A DNA stretch of 64,000 nucleotides, from assembly GCF_004959935.1 (NCBI RefSeq), contig NZ_SMYN01000001.1:160280-224279 (forward strand), in the 5' to 3' direction. The DNA is from Falsirhodobacter xinxiangensis. GTDB lineage: Bacteria > Pseudomonadota > Alphaproteobacteria > Rhodobacterales > Rhodobacteraceae. The translations under genes and the position numbers were made by a program. The notes under the pieces are model-generated. The model worked only from the letters and a program-made list of their open reading frames with translations, did not search any database and was not told the origin of the DNA. Shown piece by piece: positions 54,762-64,000 of this stretch (position 1 is the stretch's first letter; each line of letters opens with the position of its first letter).

Positions 54762-55211
54762 ATGAAACCACGCCCCGCCCGCCTTGCCGTCCGTGCGCTG
54801 ATCCTTGATGCGGACCGCCGCCTGCTTCTGGTCAATGCCTGGCCCGAGGGGCAGTCGGACCTGTGGTGCGCGCCCGGGGGCGGCGTCCACGCCAACACCT
54901 CGCTGCCCGACAACCTGATCCGCGAAGTCCACGAGGAAACCGGCCTGGTGATAGCGGTGGGCGATCCGGCGCTGGTCAATGAATTTCACGATCCCGATAT
55001 CGGCTTCCATCAGGTCGACATCTATTTCCGCTGCACCGTCCGGTCGGGCGAACTGTCGGAAACGTGGCGCGACCCCGAGGGCGTCGTCACACAGCGCCGC
55101 TGGTTCACCCGCTCGCATCTGGCCGATCTGCGCTTCAAGCCCGACAGCCTGCCCGAGGCGGCTTGGGGCGAAGGCATCCTCTATGACCCGCTGGAGCCGA
55201 TCCTGCGCTGA
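54762..55211 (+). CDS. Nudix hydrolase with altered Nudix box
   Basis: This 149-aa protein has the Nudix fold. The box runs GGGVHANTSLPDNLIREV then HEETGL; the REVxEExG half is intact, but the first Glu position (GX5E) is Thr. Such a change weakens but does not always abolish metal-dependent hydrolysis. The substrate is a nucleoside diphosphate linked to another moiety, not identifiable here. It follows the UbiK-like gene by 39 bases and overlaps the end of the convergent membrane-protein gene by 31 bases. Confidence 0.85.
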   Translation: MKPRPARLAVRALILDADRRLLLVNAWPEGQSDLWCAPGGGVHANTSLPDNLIREVHEETGLVIAVGDPALVNEFHDPDIGFHQVDIYFRCTVRSGELSETWRDPEGVVTQRRWFTRSHLADLRFKPDSLPEAAWGEGILYDPLEPILR

Positions 55212-55657
55212 AGCGCCAAGAAGGATGCAAAGGCCAGCGCCGAGGCGACGCCCAGCGCGATGGGCTGCCAGTCCTGCGCCGGCGGATGGGCGACGAGCCA
55301 TGCAAAGGCGGGCGGCAGACACAAGAGCGCCTGCCCCGTGCCGCGCCCTAGCGGATCGGCCCCGCGCCGGGCCATGACCAGAAACACGCCAAGCCCGATG
55401 CCCGACAGAGCCGCCATCGGCGAGACGAGTGCAAGCGCCAGCACCGCCAGCGGCAGGATCGCGGCGCGCGGCGGATAGTCCCGCACGACCACCCGCGCCA
55501 GAGGCAGAACGGCCCAGGTCGCCGCAAGGACCGCAGGATTCCAGCGCATCGTCAGCATATGCAGGGCAAGCCCCAAGGCACCCACCGCGTCCAGCCAACG
55601 CAAACGCGGCAGCCGCTTGCGCCGCAGCATCAGCAAGAACCAAAGCGCCGCGCCCAT
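55181..55657 (-). CDS. Hypothetical multi-pass membrane protein
   Basis: This protein of about 158 aa from the ATG at 55657 (MGAALWFLLMLRRKRL) has four to five hydrophobic segments, including AAILPLAVLALALVSPMAAL and GIGLGVFLVMARRG. I recognise no family. The reading frame extends upstream but only through the transglycosylase gene, where it is a shadow. It lies 29 bases downstream of the transglycosylase gene on the same strand and is likely cotranscribed. Confidence 0.5.
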   Translation of the reverse strand: MGAALWFLLMLRRKRLPRLRWLDAVGALGLALHMLTMRWNPAVLAATWAVLPLARVVVRDYPPRAAILPLAVLALALVSPMAALSGIGLGVFLVMARRGADPLGRGTGQALLCLPPAFAWLVAHPPAQDWQPIALGVASALAFASFLALQRRIGSSGS

Positions 55658-55686
55658 GAACAGGACGCGGACCGCAGCGTCGCCGA

Positions 55687-56136
55687 TCAGGACTTCAGCC
55701 CGGTCTGCTGCAACAGCCCGCGTTTCTTGGCCTCGTAATAGTAGCCGCGGCTGTACCAGCCTACGGCACTGTCCTGATTCCCGTCCGAAACCAGCCACGC
55801 CCCGCGCAGATATTTCATCGCATATTCGAGGTTGGTTTCCGCATTCAGCAGTTCCGACGGCTCCCCCCGGAAGCCCATCGTCTTGGCCGTGGCAGGGTGT
55901 ATCTGCATCAGCCCGTAATAGGAGCCGTTGCGGGCCTGCGGATTGTAGGTGCTTTCGCGTTTCACGACCCGGTGCGCCAAGGTGCGCGGAACGCCGTAAC
56001 GGTCGGCGTAATCGTCCACCATCCGCGCAACCTCGCCCTGTCCGGTGGATGCCTGGGCGCGGGTGACATCTTCGCGTCCCCCTCCGCATGCCGCAAGGCC
56101 AAGGGTCAGGGTCAGCGCGGCGATATGGCGAAGCAT
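55687..56136 (-). CDS. Lytic transglycosylase SLT-domain lipoprotein
   Basis: This 149-aa predicted lipoprotein has lipobox LAAC with the acylated Cys at 17. The SLT domain shows RVVKRESTYNPQARNGSYYG (catalytic Glu in ES), LMQIHPATAKTMGF and AMKYLRGAWL. It would cut peptidoglycan glycan strands to form 1,6-anhydro ends. At 149 aa it is a minimal single-domain member. Confidence 0.9.
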   Translation of the reverse strand: MLRHIAALTLTLGLAACGGGREDVTRAQASTGQGEVARMVDDYADRYGVPRTLAHRVVKRESTYNPQARNGSYYGLMQIHPATAKTMGFRGEPSELLNAETNLEYAMKYLRGAWLVSDGNQDSAVGWYSRGYYYEAKKRGLLQQTGLKS

Positions 56137-56229
56137 GGATGTCTCGGGTTTGTTGCGGTCCCGAAAGTGCTACGTGTCGGCGGAAATCCACGCAACAACC
56201 GCAAATTGCATCGGCGGAAAGCCGCGCAA

Positions 56230-56256
56230 AAAGAAAGGGCGGCCCGAAGGCCGCCC
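56230..56256 (-). terminator. Rho-independent terminator of groESL
   Basis: GGGCGGCC (56237-56244) pairs perfectly with GGCCGCCC (56249-56256) across a CGAA loop. On the minus strand the stem is followed by the T-rich CTTTCTTTTT. It begins eight bases after the groL stop codon. Confidence 0.9.
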
Positions 56257-56264
56257 GATCGATC

Positions 56265-57917
<1,653 letters not shown>

Positions 57918-57940
57918 CTATTGGGTTAAAAGCGCAGATC

Positions 57941-58228
57941 TCAGGCGATGATGCCGAGAATGTCGCTTTCCTTCATGATCAGCAGGTCCTGACCGTCCAC
58001 CGTGACTTCGGTGCCCGACCATTTGCCGAACAGGATGCGGTCGCCGGTTTTGACGGCGGGAGCGATCAGCTCGCCCGAATCCTTGCGTGCGCCCTCGCCC
58101 ACGGCGATGATCTCGCCCTCGGCGGGCTTTTCTTTCGCGGTGTCGGGGATGATCAGGCCGCCCTTGGTCTTCTCTTCGCCTTCCAGGCGACGGACCAGGA
58201 CACGGTCATGCAGCGGTTTGAATGCCAT
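57941..58228 (-). CDS. groS: Co-chaperonin GroES
   Basis: This 95-aa cap of the chaperonin chamber carries [20 protein letters not shown] (start), the mobile loop [18 protein letters not shown] and [20 protein letters not shown]. The gene is first in the groESL operon. A perfect CIRCE repeat lies 34 bases upstream of its ATG. Confidence 0.98.
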   Translation of the reverse strand: MAFKPLHDRVLVRRLEGEEKTKGGLIIPDTAKEKPAEGEIIAVGEGARKDSGELIAPAVKTGDRILFGKWSGTEVTVDGQDLLIMKESDILGIIA

Positions 58229-58262
58229 CTGGGATTTCCCTCAGGTTCCAGGTTGAAGCTCG

Positions 58263-58289
58263 TTAGCACTCGGGTCGTCTGAGTGCTAA
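58263..58289. promoter_or_regulatory. CIRCE operator (HrcA binding site)
   Basis: TTAGCACTC (58263-58271) and GAGTGCTAA (58281-58289) flank a 9-base spacer with no mismatch to the CIRCE consensus. It lies between the groESL promoter and start, in the untranslated leader. The heat-sensitive repressor HrcA, encoded elsewhere, should bind it. Confidence 0.97.
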
Positions 58290-58297
58290 TGGCAAAA

Positions 58298-58326
58298 CAG
58301 ATAGGCAGGGGGATTTTGGCTGTCAA
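58298..58326 (-). promoter_or_regulatory. groESL housekeeping promoter
   Basis: On the minus strand, a perfect TTGACA (58321-58326) and TATCTG (58298-58303) are separated by 17 bases. The predicted start falls at the edge of the CIRCE element, so HrcA binding would block initiation. The -10 matches in four of six positions. Confidence 0.75.
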
Positions 58327-58384
58327 CGGGTATGATACGGAAAGATCACTTGGTCATGACGATGCCGCATGCAACCAAGGGTGC

Positions 58385-59359
58385 ATGATCCGCGCATTGC
58401 TCCTCTCGCTCGCCCTTGCCACGCCCGCATTCGCCGAATGCAATGGCAGGAACCTCATCGACACCCTGCCCGGCGAGCGTCGCGCCGAACTGGACGCAGC
58501 GGTGGCAGCGCAGCCTTTCGCCAGCGGCAACCGATGGCTGGCGGTGCGCGGCGATGAACGGCTGACCATCGTCGGCACCTATCACATGAACGATCCTCGT
58601 CTGGATGTCGAAGCCGCCGCACTCCAGGCCACGGTCGCCGATGCCGCCACCGTGCTCGTCGAAGCGGGCCCGGACGAGGAAGCGCAGCTTTTGAAACATA
58701 TGGGAGAAAATCCGGCGCTGGTGACAATCACCGACGGGCCGACGATCCCCGAGCAGCTGTCGGAAGAAGATTGGTCGGCGCTCGGCGCCGCCGTCAGCGC
58801 AAGGGGCATCCCGCCCTTCATGGCGGCGAAATTCCAGCCTTGGTATCTGTCGATGATGCTGTCGATCCCGCCCTGCCAGTCGGGCGCGGACGCGACCTTT
58901 GGCTTCGACAAGCGCATCATCGCGCTGGCAAAGCGGGCAGGCACCCCCATCGCGGCGCTGGAGCCGTGGGATACCGTGCTGGGTCTGTTCGCGGAAATGC
59001 CGCCAGAGGAGCAGCTGGACATGATCCGCATGACCCTGCCGATGGAAAAGCAGTCGGCAGATTACGCCGTCACGCTGGCGGATTCGTATTTCGCAGGTGA
59101 CGCGCGGCAGATGTGGGAATTCATGCGGCTTTCCGCCGCAGACATGCCCGGCTACGACACTGCGCGGGCGGATGCCGAATTTGCGCAGATGGAGCATGTC
59201 CTGATGGTCGAACGCAACCGCGCCTGGATACCGGTGATCGAGGCGGCTGCGGAACATGGCCCGGTGCTTGCGGCTTTCGGCGCGCTGCACCTTGCGGGCC
59301 ATGACGGCGTGTTGAACCTGCTGCGGGAACGGGGCTTCGAAATCAGTCCGCTCCCCTGA
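58385..59359 (+). CDS. TraB/GumN family protein
   Basis: This protein of about 324 aa has a signal peptide (MIRALLLSLALATPAFA before ECNGRNLID). The TraB/PrgY/GumN fold shows its paired GxxH motifs: IVGTYHMNDPRL near residue 60 and a late AAFGALHLAGHDGVL. These His/Gly motifs suggest a metal-dependent protease-like fold (the Tiki group). The ATG at 58385 was chosen by the signal. Its product should be periplasmic. Confidence 0.85.
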   Translation: MIRALLLSLALATPAFAECNGRNLIDTLPGERRAELDAAVAAQPFASGNRWLAVRGDERLTIVGTYHMNDPRLDVEAAALQATVADAATVLVEAGPDEEAQLLKHMGENPALVTITDGPTIPEQLSEEDWSALGAAVSARGIPPFMAAKFQPWYLSMMLSIPPCQSGADATFGFDKRIIALAKRAGTPIAALEPWDTVLGLFAEMPPEEQLDMIRMTLPMEKQSADYAVTLADSYFAGDARQMWEFMRLSAADMPGYDTARADAEFAQMEHVLMVERNRAWIPVIEAAAEHGPVLAAFGALHLAGHDGVLNLLRERGFEISPLP

Positions 59360-59361
59360 GA

Positions 59362-59544
59362 TCAGGCGCGGGCGAAGGCTTTCGGGTCGATCCCCAGCGT
59401 GCGCAGGTCGGCAGCCTTGGGGGTCCGGCCATTTTCAACGGCAGCGCTTGCTTTGATGGCAGCGCCGAAAATCCCGAAGAACGATGCGATCGCATCGAAC
59501 AGGCCAGTGGTGGCGGGGGCGGTTTTGGCGGTCAGCGTTTGCAT
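59362..59544 (-). CDS. Small hypothetical protein
   Basis: This 60-aa frame has a short basic start, a hydrophobic stretch (GLFDAIASFFGIFGAAIKAS) that is probably an amphipathic membrane helix, and a polar C-terminus ending LRTLGIDPKAFARA. The closing LGID motif resembles the tails of DUF1127-type small proteins of alphaproteobacteria, without a full match. A purine-rich AGAGAGACGAAA precedes the ATG. It stops two bases from the convergent TraB-like gene. No function is proposed. Confidence 0.6.
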   Translation of the reverse strand: MQTLTAKTAPATTGLFDAIASFFGIFGAAIKASAAVENGRTPKAADLRTLGIDPKAFARA

Positions 59545-59719
59545 TTTCGTCTCTCTGAACTGTCGATCCATTCGACAAGAGGGAAGATGGGGCATCACCC
59601 CCCTTGCCGCAACGCAGAATGACACAATCCCGTCATGCGCTGGATGCATGGGCTGGGCGTGACATTGACGGCCCCCTCGCCTATAAAGCGGCCCGACGCC
59701 AAATTGCAGGGTATTTCGT

Positions 59720-60637
59720 ATGATCAAGGTTTTCGGCCACAAGTCGCCCGACACGGACAGCACCGCGTCGGCCATCGCATGGGCCTGGTATCTGTCCGAG
59801 GTTCGCGGCACCGCAGCAACGCCCTATCTGCTGGGGGAGCCCAATACCGAAGCTGCCTTCGTGCTGAACCGCTGGGGCCAGAAACAGCCCGAAATCCTGA
59901 CCGCGCTGGAAGACGGCGACAAGGTCGCCATCGTCGATACCAACAACCCGGCGGAACTTCCCGACACCATCGGCAACGCGAAAATCGTGTCGATCATCGA
60001 TCACCACCTGCTGGTCGGCGGGCTGTCCACCAAGACGCCGATCGACATCACCATCCGTCCGCTGGCCTGCACCGCGACCATCATGCACGATCTGATGGGC
60101 GGCGCGCTGCGCACGGCGCCGAACAACATCAAGGGCCTGATGCTGTCCTGCATCCTGTCCGACACGCTGGAATTCCGCAGCCCCACCACCACCGCCCATG
60201 ACCGCAAGGTGGCCGAGGCGCTGGCCGACAATCTGGGCATCGACATCCCCGAATACGCGGCCGAGATGTTCGCCGCGAAATCCGACGTATCGGCCTTCGA
60301 CGAGGCGGCGCTGCTGCGGATGGACAGCAAGGAATACACCGTCGATGGGCATGACCTGCGCATTTCCGTTCTGGAGACGACCTCGCCCGCGCAGCTTCTG
60401 GCCCGCAAGGACGCGCTGATCGCAGCGATGCCGGGCGTTGCCGCGCAGGACGGGGCCGAGCAGGTGCTGCTGTTCGTCATCGACATCCTGAAGGAAGAAG
60501 CGACCCTGCTGGTCCCGAACGATCTGGTGAAGCGGATCGCCGAACGCAGCTTCGATGCGACCGTCACCGGCGACACCGTGGTCCTGCCGGGCGTGATGAG
60601 CCGCAAGAAGCAGATCATCCCGGCGCTGAAGCTCTGA
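59720..60637 (+). CDS. ppaC: Manganese-dependent inorganic pyrophosphatase
   Basis: This 305-aa family II pyrophosphatase hydrolyses PPi to phosphate. The DHH-family motifs are FGHKSPDTDSTASAIA (His and two Asp ligands), VAIVDTNN, SIIDHHLLVGG (DHH) and, near the C-terminus, PGVMSRKKQIIPAL, whose SRKKQ segment binds substrate. The stop shares a base with the start of the next gene (TGATG). Confidence 0.93.
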   Translation: MIKVFGHKSPDTDSTASAIAWAWYLSEVRGTAATPYLLGEPNTEAAFVLNRWGQKQPEILTALEDGDKVAIVDTNNPAELPDTIGNAKIVSIIDHHLLVGGLSTKTPIDITIRPLACTATIMHDLMGGALRTAPNNIKGLMLSCILSDTLEFRSPTTTAHDRKVAEALADNLGIDIPEYAAEMFAAKSDVSAFDEAALLRMDSKEYTVDGHDLRISVLETTSPAQLLARKDALIAAMPGVAAQDGAEQVLLFVIDILKEEATLLVPNDLVKRIAERSFDATVTGDTVVLPGVMSRKKQIIPALKL

Positions 60638-61524
60638 TGACCCGCATCGTATCCTCGCTGGCCGAGATTTCGCACAGCTACCGCGCAGTGTTCTGCGATC
60701 TTTGGGGCTGCCTGCATGACGGGGTGCGCGCGCATCCCGCCGCAGTGGCCGCGCTGCAGGCGTTCCGCGCCAAGGGCGGCGTCGTGGTGCTGGTCACCAA
60801 CGCTCCGCGCCCGAAACCCAGCATCGTCGCGCAGCTTGCCCGTCTTCAGGTGCCGGACGATGCGTGGGATGATGTCGTCTCCTCGGGCGATGCGGCGCAA
60901 TATGCGCTGATCACCGGGGCGGTGGGTCAGAACGTCTATTTCATCGGCGCGGACAAGGACGAGCCGTTCTTCAGCGACCTGTCCGCCGATCTGGCCGCGC
61001 TGAAGCACGAGCCGATCAACCGCGTTCCGCTGGAACAGGCCGAAGGCATCGTCTGCACCGGCCCGTTCAACGATCTGGTGGAAACGCCCGAGGATTACGC
61101 CGAAACGCTGGCCTTCGCCAAATCGCGTGGGATGAAGCTGCTTTGCGCCAACCCCGATATCGAGGTGGATCTGGGCGACAAGCGCATCTATTGCGCCGGG
61201 GCCATCGCGCAGGCCTATGACCGGATCGGGGGCACCAGCCTTTACTTCGGCAAGCCCCACGCCCCGATCTACGATCTTGCCCGCCGCCGTCTGCATCTGA
61301 TCGACAAGACGGTGACCGATGCCGAAATCCTGTGCATCGGCGACGGCATCCTGACCGACATCCAGGGCGGCGTGTCCGAGGGGCTGGATTCGCTGTTCAT
61401 CACCTCGGGGCTTGCGGCGAAGCATTTCGGCGACGACACGTCGAACCCGGACGCGACCCTGCTGGAGAAATGGCTAATCGAACAGACGCTGACGCCCACC
61501 TTCTCGGTCGGGTTCCTGCGCTGA
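60637..61524 (+). CDS. HAD-superfamily hydrolase, TIGR01459 type
   Basis: This 295-aa protein has a NagD-like HAD fold: FCDLWGCLHDGVRAH, where Trp stands in the position of the usual second Asp, VVLVTNAPRPKPSIV, GKPHAPIYDLARRRL and ILCIGDGILTDIQGG (the metal-binding DG...D). Members of this subfamily have the same DLWG change. The substrate is unknown. It is coupled to ppaC by TGATG. Confidence 0.87.
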   Translation: MTRIVSSLAEISHSYRAVFCDLWGCLHDGVRAHPAAVAALQAFRAKGGVVVLVTNAPRPKPSIVAQLARLQVPDDAWDDVVSSGDAAQYALITGAVGQNVYFIGADKDEPFFSDLSADLAALKHEPINRVPLEQAEGIVCTGPFNDLVETPEDYAETLAFAKSRGMKLLCANPDIEVDLGDKRIYCAGAIAQAYDRIGGTSLYFGKPHAPIYDLARRRLHLIDKTVTDAEILCIGDGILTDIQGGVSEGLDSLFITSGLAAKHFGDDTSNPDATLLEKWLIEQTLTPTFSVGFLR

Positions 61525-61537
61525 TCTTGCAACCCGC

Positions 61538-61560
61538 CCCCCCGTAGGCGATACGGGGGG
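61538..61560. terminator. C/G-rich hairpin between the HAD and ribF genes
   Basis: A 9-bp stem (61538-61546 with 61552-61560) contains six C's against six G's and has a 5-base loop. There is no T-run on either strand. It may slow or attenuate transcription into ribF rather than end it. Confidence 0.35.
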
Positions 61561-61581
61561 CGCGGACGCGAGGCTGTGACG

Positions 61582-62505
61582 ATGCAGATATACCGGAACT
61601 GGCAAGGGCTTGGGGCGGCGGACAAAGGCGCCTCGGTCGCGATGGGCAATTTCGACGGCGTCCATCTGGGCCACCGCGCGGTGATCGACCTTGCCCGCAC
61701 GGATGCCCCACTGGGCATCGTCACGTTCGAACCGCACCCGCGCGAGTTCTTCGCCCCCGACGCCCCGCCCTTTCGCCTGATGAACCCCGAGGCGCGGGCG
61801 AATCGTCTGGCCAAGATCGGGGTCGAACGGCTTTATGAACTGCCCTTCGACGCCGCGCTGGCGGGTCTGTCGGCCGAAGACTTCGTGACCGAGGTTCTGG
61901 CGGGCGGTCTGGGCATCCGGCATCTCGTGGTCGGGGCCGATTTTCGCTTTGGCCGGGCACGGATGGGCGATGTGGCACTGTTGAAGGACATGGCCCCGCA
62001 CCACGGCTTCACCGTCACCGTCGCGGGCCTGATCGCGCAAGGCGGGCAGGAGATTTCGTCCACCGCCATCCGCGCCGCGCTGGCGACCGGCGACATGCGC
62101 CGCGCGAGCGCCATGCTGGGCCACTGGCACCGGATCGAGGGCGAGGTCATCCATGGCGAGAAACGCGGGCGCGAACTCGGCTATCCAACCGCGAACATGT
62201 CGGTTGCAGGACTTCATCTGCCGAAGCTTGGCGTTTACGCCGTCAAGGTCGATGTTCTGACCGGGCCGCAAGCCGGAAGCTATATGGGCGCGGCCAGCCT
62301 TGGCGTGCGGCCGATGTTCGGGGAAAACCTTCCGAACCTTGAAACGCACCTGATGGACTTCAAGGGCGACCTTTACGGCCATCACCTGTCCATCGCCTTC
62401 GTCGAGTATCTGCGCCCCGAATTGCGCTTCGACGGGCTGCCTGCGCTGATCGCGCAGATGGACGCCGATTGCGCCAAGGCACGCGCGATCCTTTCCGCCC
62501 TTTGA
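61582..62505 (+). CDS. ribF: Bifunctional riboflavin kinase/FAD synthetase
   Basis: This 307-aa enzyme makes FMN and then FAD. The N-terminal nucleotidyltransferase domain has AMGNFDGVHLGHRAVI and the ISSTAIRAAL motif; the C-terminal flavokinase domain has EVIHGEKRGRELGYPTANM and YMGAASLGVRPMFGE. The ATG at 61582 follows GAGG at eight bases; a GTG six bases upstream is an alternative. Confidence 0.95.
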   Translation: MQIYRNWQGLGAADKGASVAMGNFDGVHLGHRAVIDLARTDAPLGIVTFEPHPREFFAPDAPPFRLMNPEARANRLAKIGVERLYELPFDAALAGLSAEDFVTEVLAGGLGIRHLVVGADFRFGRARMGDVALLKDMAPHHGFTVTVAGLIAQGGQEISSTAIRAALATGDMRRASAMLGHWHRIEGEVIHGEKRGRELGYPTANMSVAGLHLPKLGVYAVKVDVLTGPQAGSYMGAASLGVRPMFGENLPNLETHLMDFKGDLYGHHLSIAFVEYLRPELRFDGLPALIAQMDADCAKARAILSAL

Positions 62506-62536
62506 CAATCGGGCCGCGCGGCCCCAACTAGGCCCG

Positions 62537-62983
62537 ATGATGCGCGAAAGATTCTGGGAAACCGTAAAGCTGAAGGACATGACGCAACCCGAATGGGAGG
62601 CGCTGTGCGACGGCTGCGGCAAATGCTGCCTGAACAAGATCGAGTTCGAGGATACGAACGAGGTCGCCTTCACCAGGCTGGCCTGCAAGCTTCTGGACGG
62701 GCAAAGCTGCCTGTGCAGCCATTACGAGACGCGGCGAGACTATGTCCCCGACTGCGTGCAGTTGACGCCGAAGACCCTGCCCCGCATCGCCTATTGGCTG
62801 CCGCAGACCTGCGCCTATCGCCGCATGTATGAAAAGAAACCCCTGCCCGCCTGGCATCACCTGCTGACCGGGGATCGCGAATCGATCCACCGGGCGGGAG
62901 CGTCGGTGCGCGGCTGGACCGTCCCGGAATTCACCGTCCCCGAGGAAGACTGGGAAGACTACATTATCGAGGAGACCCCCTGA
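62537..62983 (+). CDS. YcgN family cysteine-cluster protein
   Basis: This 148-aa protein (UPF0260) has a conserved Cys cluster, LCDGCGKCCLNKIEFEDT, followed by ACKLLDGQSCLCSHYETR and TLPRIAYWLPQTCAYRRMYE. The Cys residues suggest binding of iron or zinc. The function is not known. The stop shares one base with the next start (TGATG), so it is coupled to the threonine aldolase gene. A Met at residue 2 is an alternative start. Confidence 0.9.
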   Translation: MMRERFWETVKLKDMTQPEWEALCDGCGKCCLNKIEFEDTNEVAFTRLACKLLDGQSCLCSHYETRRDYVPDCVQLTPKTLPRIAYWLPQTCAYRRMYEKKPLPAWHHLLTGDRESIHRAGASVRGWTVPEFTVPEEDWEDYIIEETP

Positions 62984-64000
62984 TGTTCTTCGCCTCCGAC
63001 AACGCCTCGCCGGTTCCGGCCGAGGTGCTGGACGCCCTTGCCCGCGCCAATGACGGCTATCAGATGCCCTATGGCGCCGACACGGTGATGGACGGGGTCC
63101 GCGCGCGTCTGCGCGAGGTGTTCGAGGCACCGCAGGCCGCAGTCTATCTGGTGGCGACGGGAACGGCGGCGAATTCGCTGTCGCTGGGTCTGCTCTGCCC
63201 GCCTTGGGGGACCGTCTATTGCCACCGCACGGCGCATGTGCAGGTGGACGAATGCAACGCGCCCGAGTTTTTCATGGGCGGGGCGAAACTGACGCTGGTT
63301 GACGGCCCCGACGGCCGGGTCGACCCAGCCGCGCTGGAGGCGGTGCTGTCGCGCGGAATGGCAGCGTCGGTCCACAACCCGCAGCCCGCCGCGTTGACCC
63401 TGACCAACGCGACCGAACTCGGCACCGTCTACACCCCCGACCAGATCGCCGCGCTGACGGCGCAGGCGAAGGGCGCGGGCCTTGGCACCCATCTTGACGG
63501 CGCGCGGTTCGCCAACGCGCTGGTCGCCACTGGCGCGACGCCTGCCGAGATGACGTGGAAGGCCGGGATCGACATCCTTTCCTTCGGCGGCACCAAGAAC
63601 GGGCTGATGGGGGTCGAGGCTGTGATCCTGTTCGACCCTGCGAAATCGGCGGAGTTCGAGCTGCGCAGGAAGCGCGGCGCGCACCTGTTCTCCAAACACC
63701 GTTACCTGTCGGCGCAGATGGAGGCCTATCTGGACGGCGATCTGTGGCTGCGGCTGGCGGGGCAGGCAAACCGCGCAGCGCGTCGTCTGGCGGACGGGAT
63801 CACCGCCCTGCCCGGCGGCCGCCTGATGCACCCGGTCGAGGCAAATATCGTCTTCGCCGAATTCCCCGAGGCGGCGCATACCCGCGCCAAGGCGGCTGGC
63901 GCGTCCTTCTATGGTCTGCGCGATCTGAACGGCGGCTCGCCCCTTGGGGCGCGGCTGGTCACGTCATGGTCCACCACCGATGCCGAGGTCGATACCTTCC
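62983..64000 (+). CDS. Low-specificity threonine aldolase, cut by the window end
   Basis: This PLP enzyme would cleave threonine to glycine and acetaldehyde. The visible 339 residues start MFFASDNASPVPAEVLDALA and include YLVATGTAANSLSLGLL, GTHLDGARFANALVATG and LSFGGTKNGLMG, where the Lys carries PLP. The reading frame runs off the right edge at base 64000 with no stop, so the last few residues are missing. LtaE-type specificity is likely, but related beta-eliminating lyases share these motifs. It is coupled to the YcgN gene. Confidence 0.9.
   Translation, partial: MFFASDNASPVPAEVLDALARANDGYQMPYGADTVMDGVRARLREVFEAPQAAVYLVATGTAANSLSLGLLCPPWGTVYCHRTAHVQVDECNAPEFFMGGAKLTLVDGPDGRVDPAALEAVLSRGMAASVHNPQPAALTLTNATELGTVYTPDQIAALTAQAKGAGLGTHLDGARFANALVATGATPAEMTWKAGIDILSFGGTKNGLMGVEAVILFDPAKSAEFELRRKRGAHLFSKHRYLSAQMEAYLDGDLWLRLAGQANRAARRLADGITALPGGRLMHPVEANIVFAEFPEAAHTRAKAAGASFYGLRDLNGGSPLGARLVTSWSTTDAEVDTF

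Overview
The window looks like chromosome of a high-GC alphaproteobacterium of the order Rhodobacterales (Paracoccus/Rhodobacter-like). The grounds are family-level: a class I lysyl-tRNA synthetase, an Hsp20–DUF1150 pair, a beta-helix protein resembling the head spike of the Rhodobacter gene transfer agent, a SAICAR synthase of the long type, a perfect CIRCE element before groESL, and dense packing with many 1-8 base stop/start overlaps. I see no rRNA, tRNA, insertion sequence, prophage or CRISPR array. Genes fill almost everything; only two gene-free stretches exceed 300 bases (2376-2720 and 3498-3999).

Layout. 1-5.3 kb: a TonB-dependent siderophore receptor, a Bax-inhibitor-1 family membrane protein, an XRE regulator and histidinol phosphatase HisN. 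5.3-12.5 kb: a ceramidase-like membrane protein, a metallo-beta-lactamase-fold hydrolase, then a tight minus-strand operon (tiny membrane peptide, XpaC-like, TelA-like, DUF2927 lipoprotein, SPFH-GYF protein, zinc-ribbon membrane protein) that is the best candidate for a poorly described multi-protein system. 12.5-17.3 kb: housekeeping genes (flavin reductase, rluB, tadA, purC, a PfkB kinase, dtd, a SufT-like DUF59 protein). 17.3-25.2 kb: a Ugp-like ABC uptake operon fused by overlaps to a glycerophosphodiesterase and an inositol-monophosphatase-family enzyme, with a divergent ROK regulator and a second glycerophosphodiesterase gene broken by one in-frame TAG.

25-31.5 kb: a talarate/galactarate dehydratase-like enzyme with a divergent LysR regulator, an AIM24/DUF4239 pair, an orphan TAXI binding protein, a BON-LysM protein and an orphan CpaE/TadZ-like ATPase. 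31.5-43 kb: 5-formyltetrahydrofolate cyclo-ligase, MgtE, guanine deaminase, the GhsB-like beta-helix protein, class I LysRS, a TerB-like protein, PBP4-type DacB, NadD and EttA. 43-50 kb: a DUF3309 peptide, a cold-shock protein, choline sulfatase, a SelW-like protein, an M3 peptidase, purK-purE, and Hsp20-DUF1150. 50-64 kb: trxB, an Lrp/AsnC regulator, the lgt-midA-pgeF operon, a UbiK-like protein, a Nudix protein, a lytic transglycosylase lipoprotein, groESL with its control region, a TraB/GumN-like protein, Mn-dependent pyrophosphatase, a HAD hydrolase, ribF, a YcgN-like protein and a threonine aldolase cut by the right edge.

How they fit together: most genes are ordinary core metabolism and protein quality control. 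Two local systems stand out. The 17.3-25.2 kb block reads as uptake of a phosphodiester, hydrolysis to glycerol-3-phosphate and an alcohol, and possible further dephosphorylation. The 6.7-11.9 kb operon joins families known from envelope-stress and toxic-anion-resistance loci of other bacteria. All functions are inferred from sequence reading; no database search was run.
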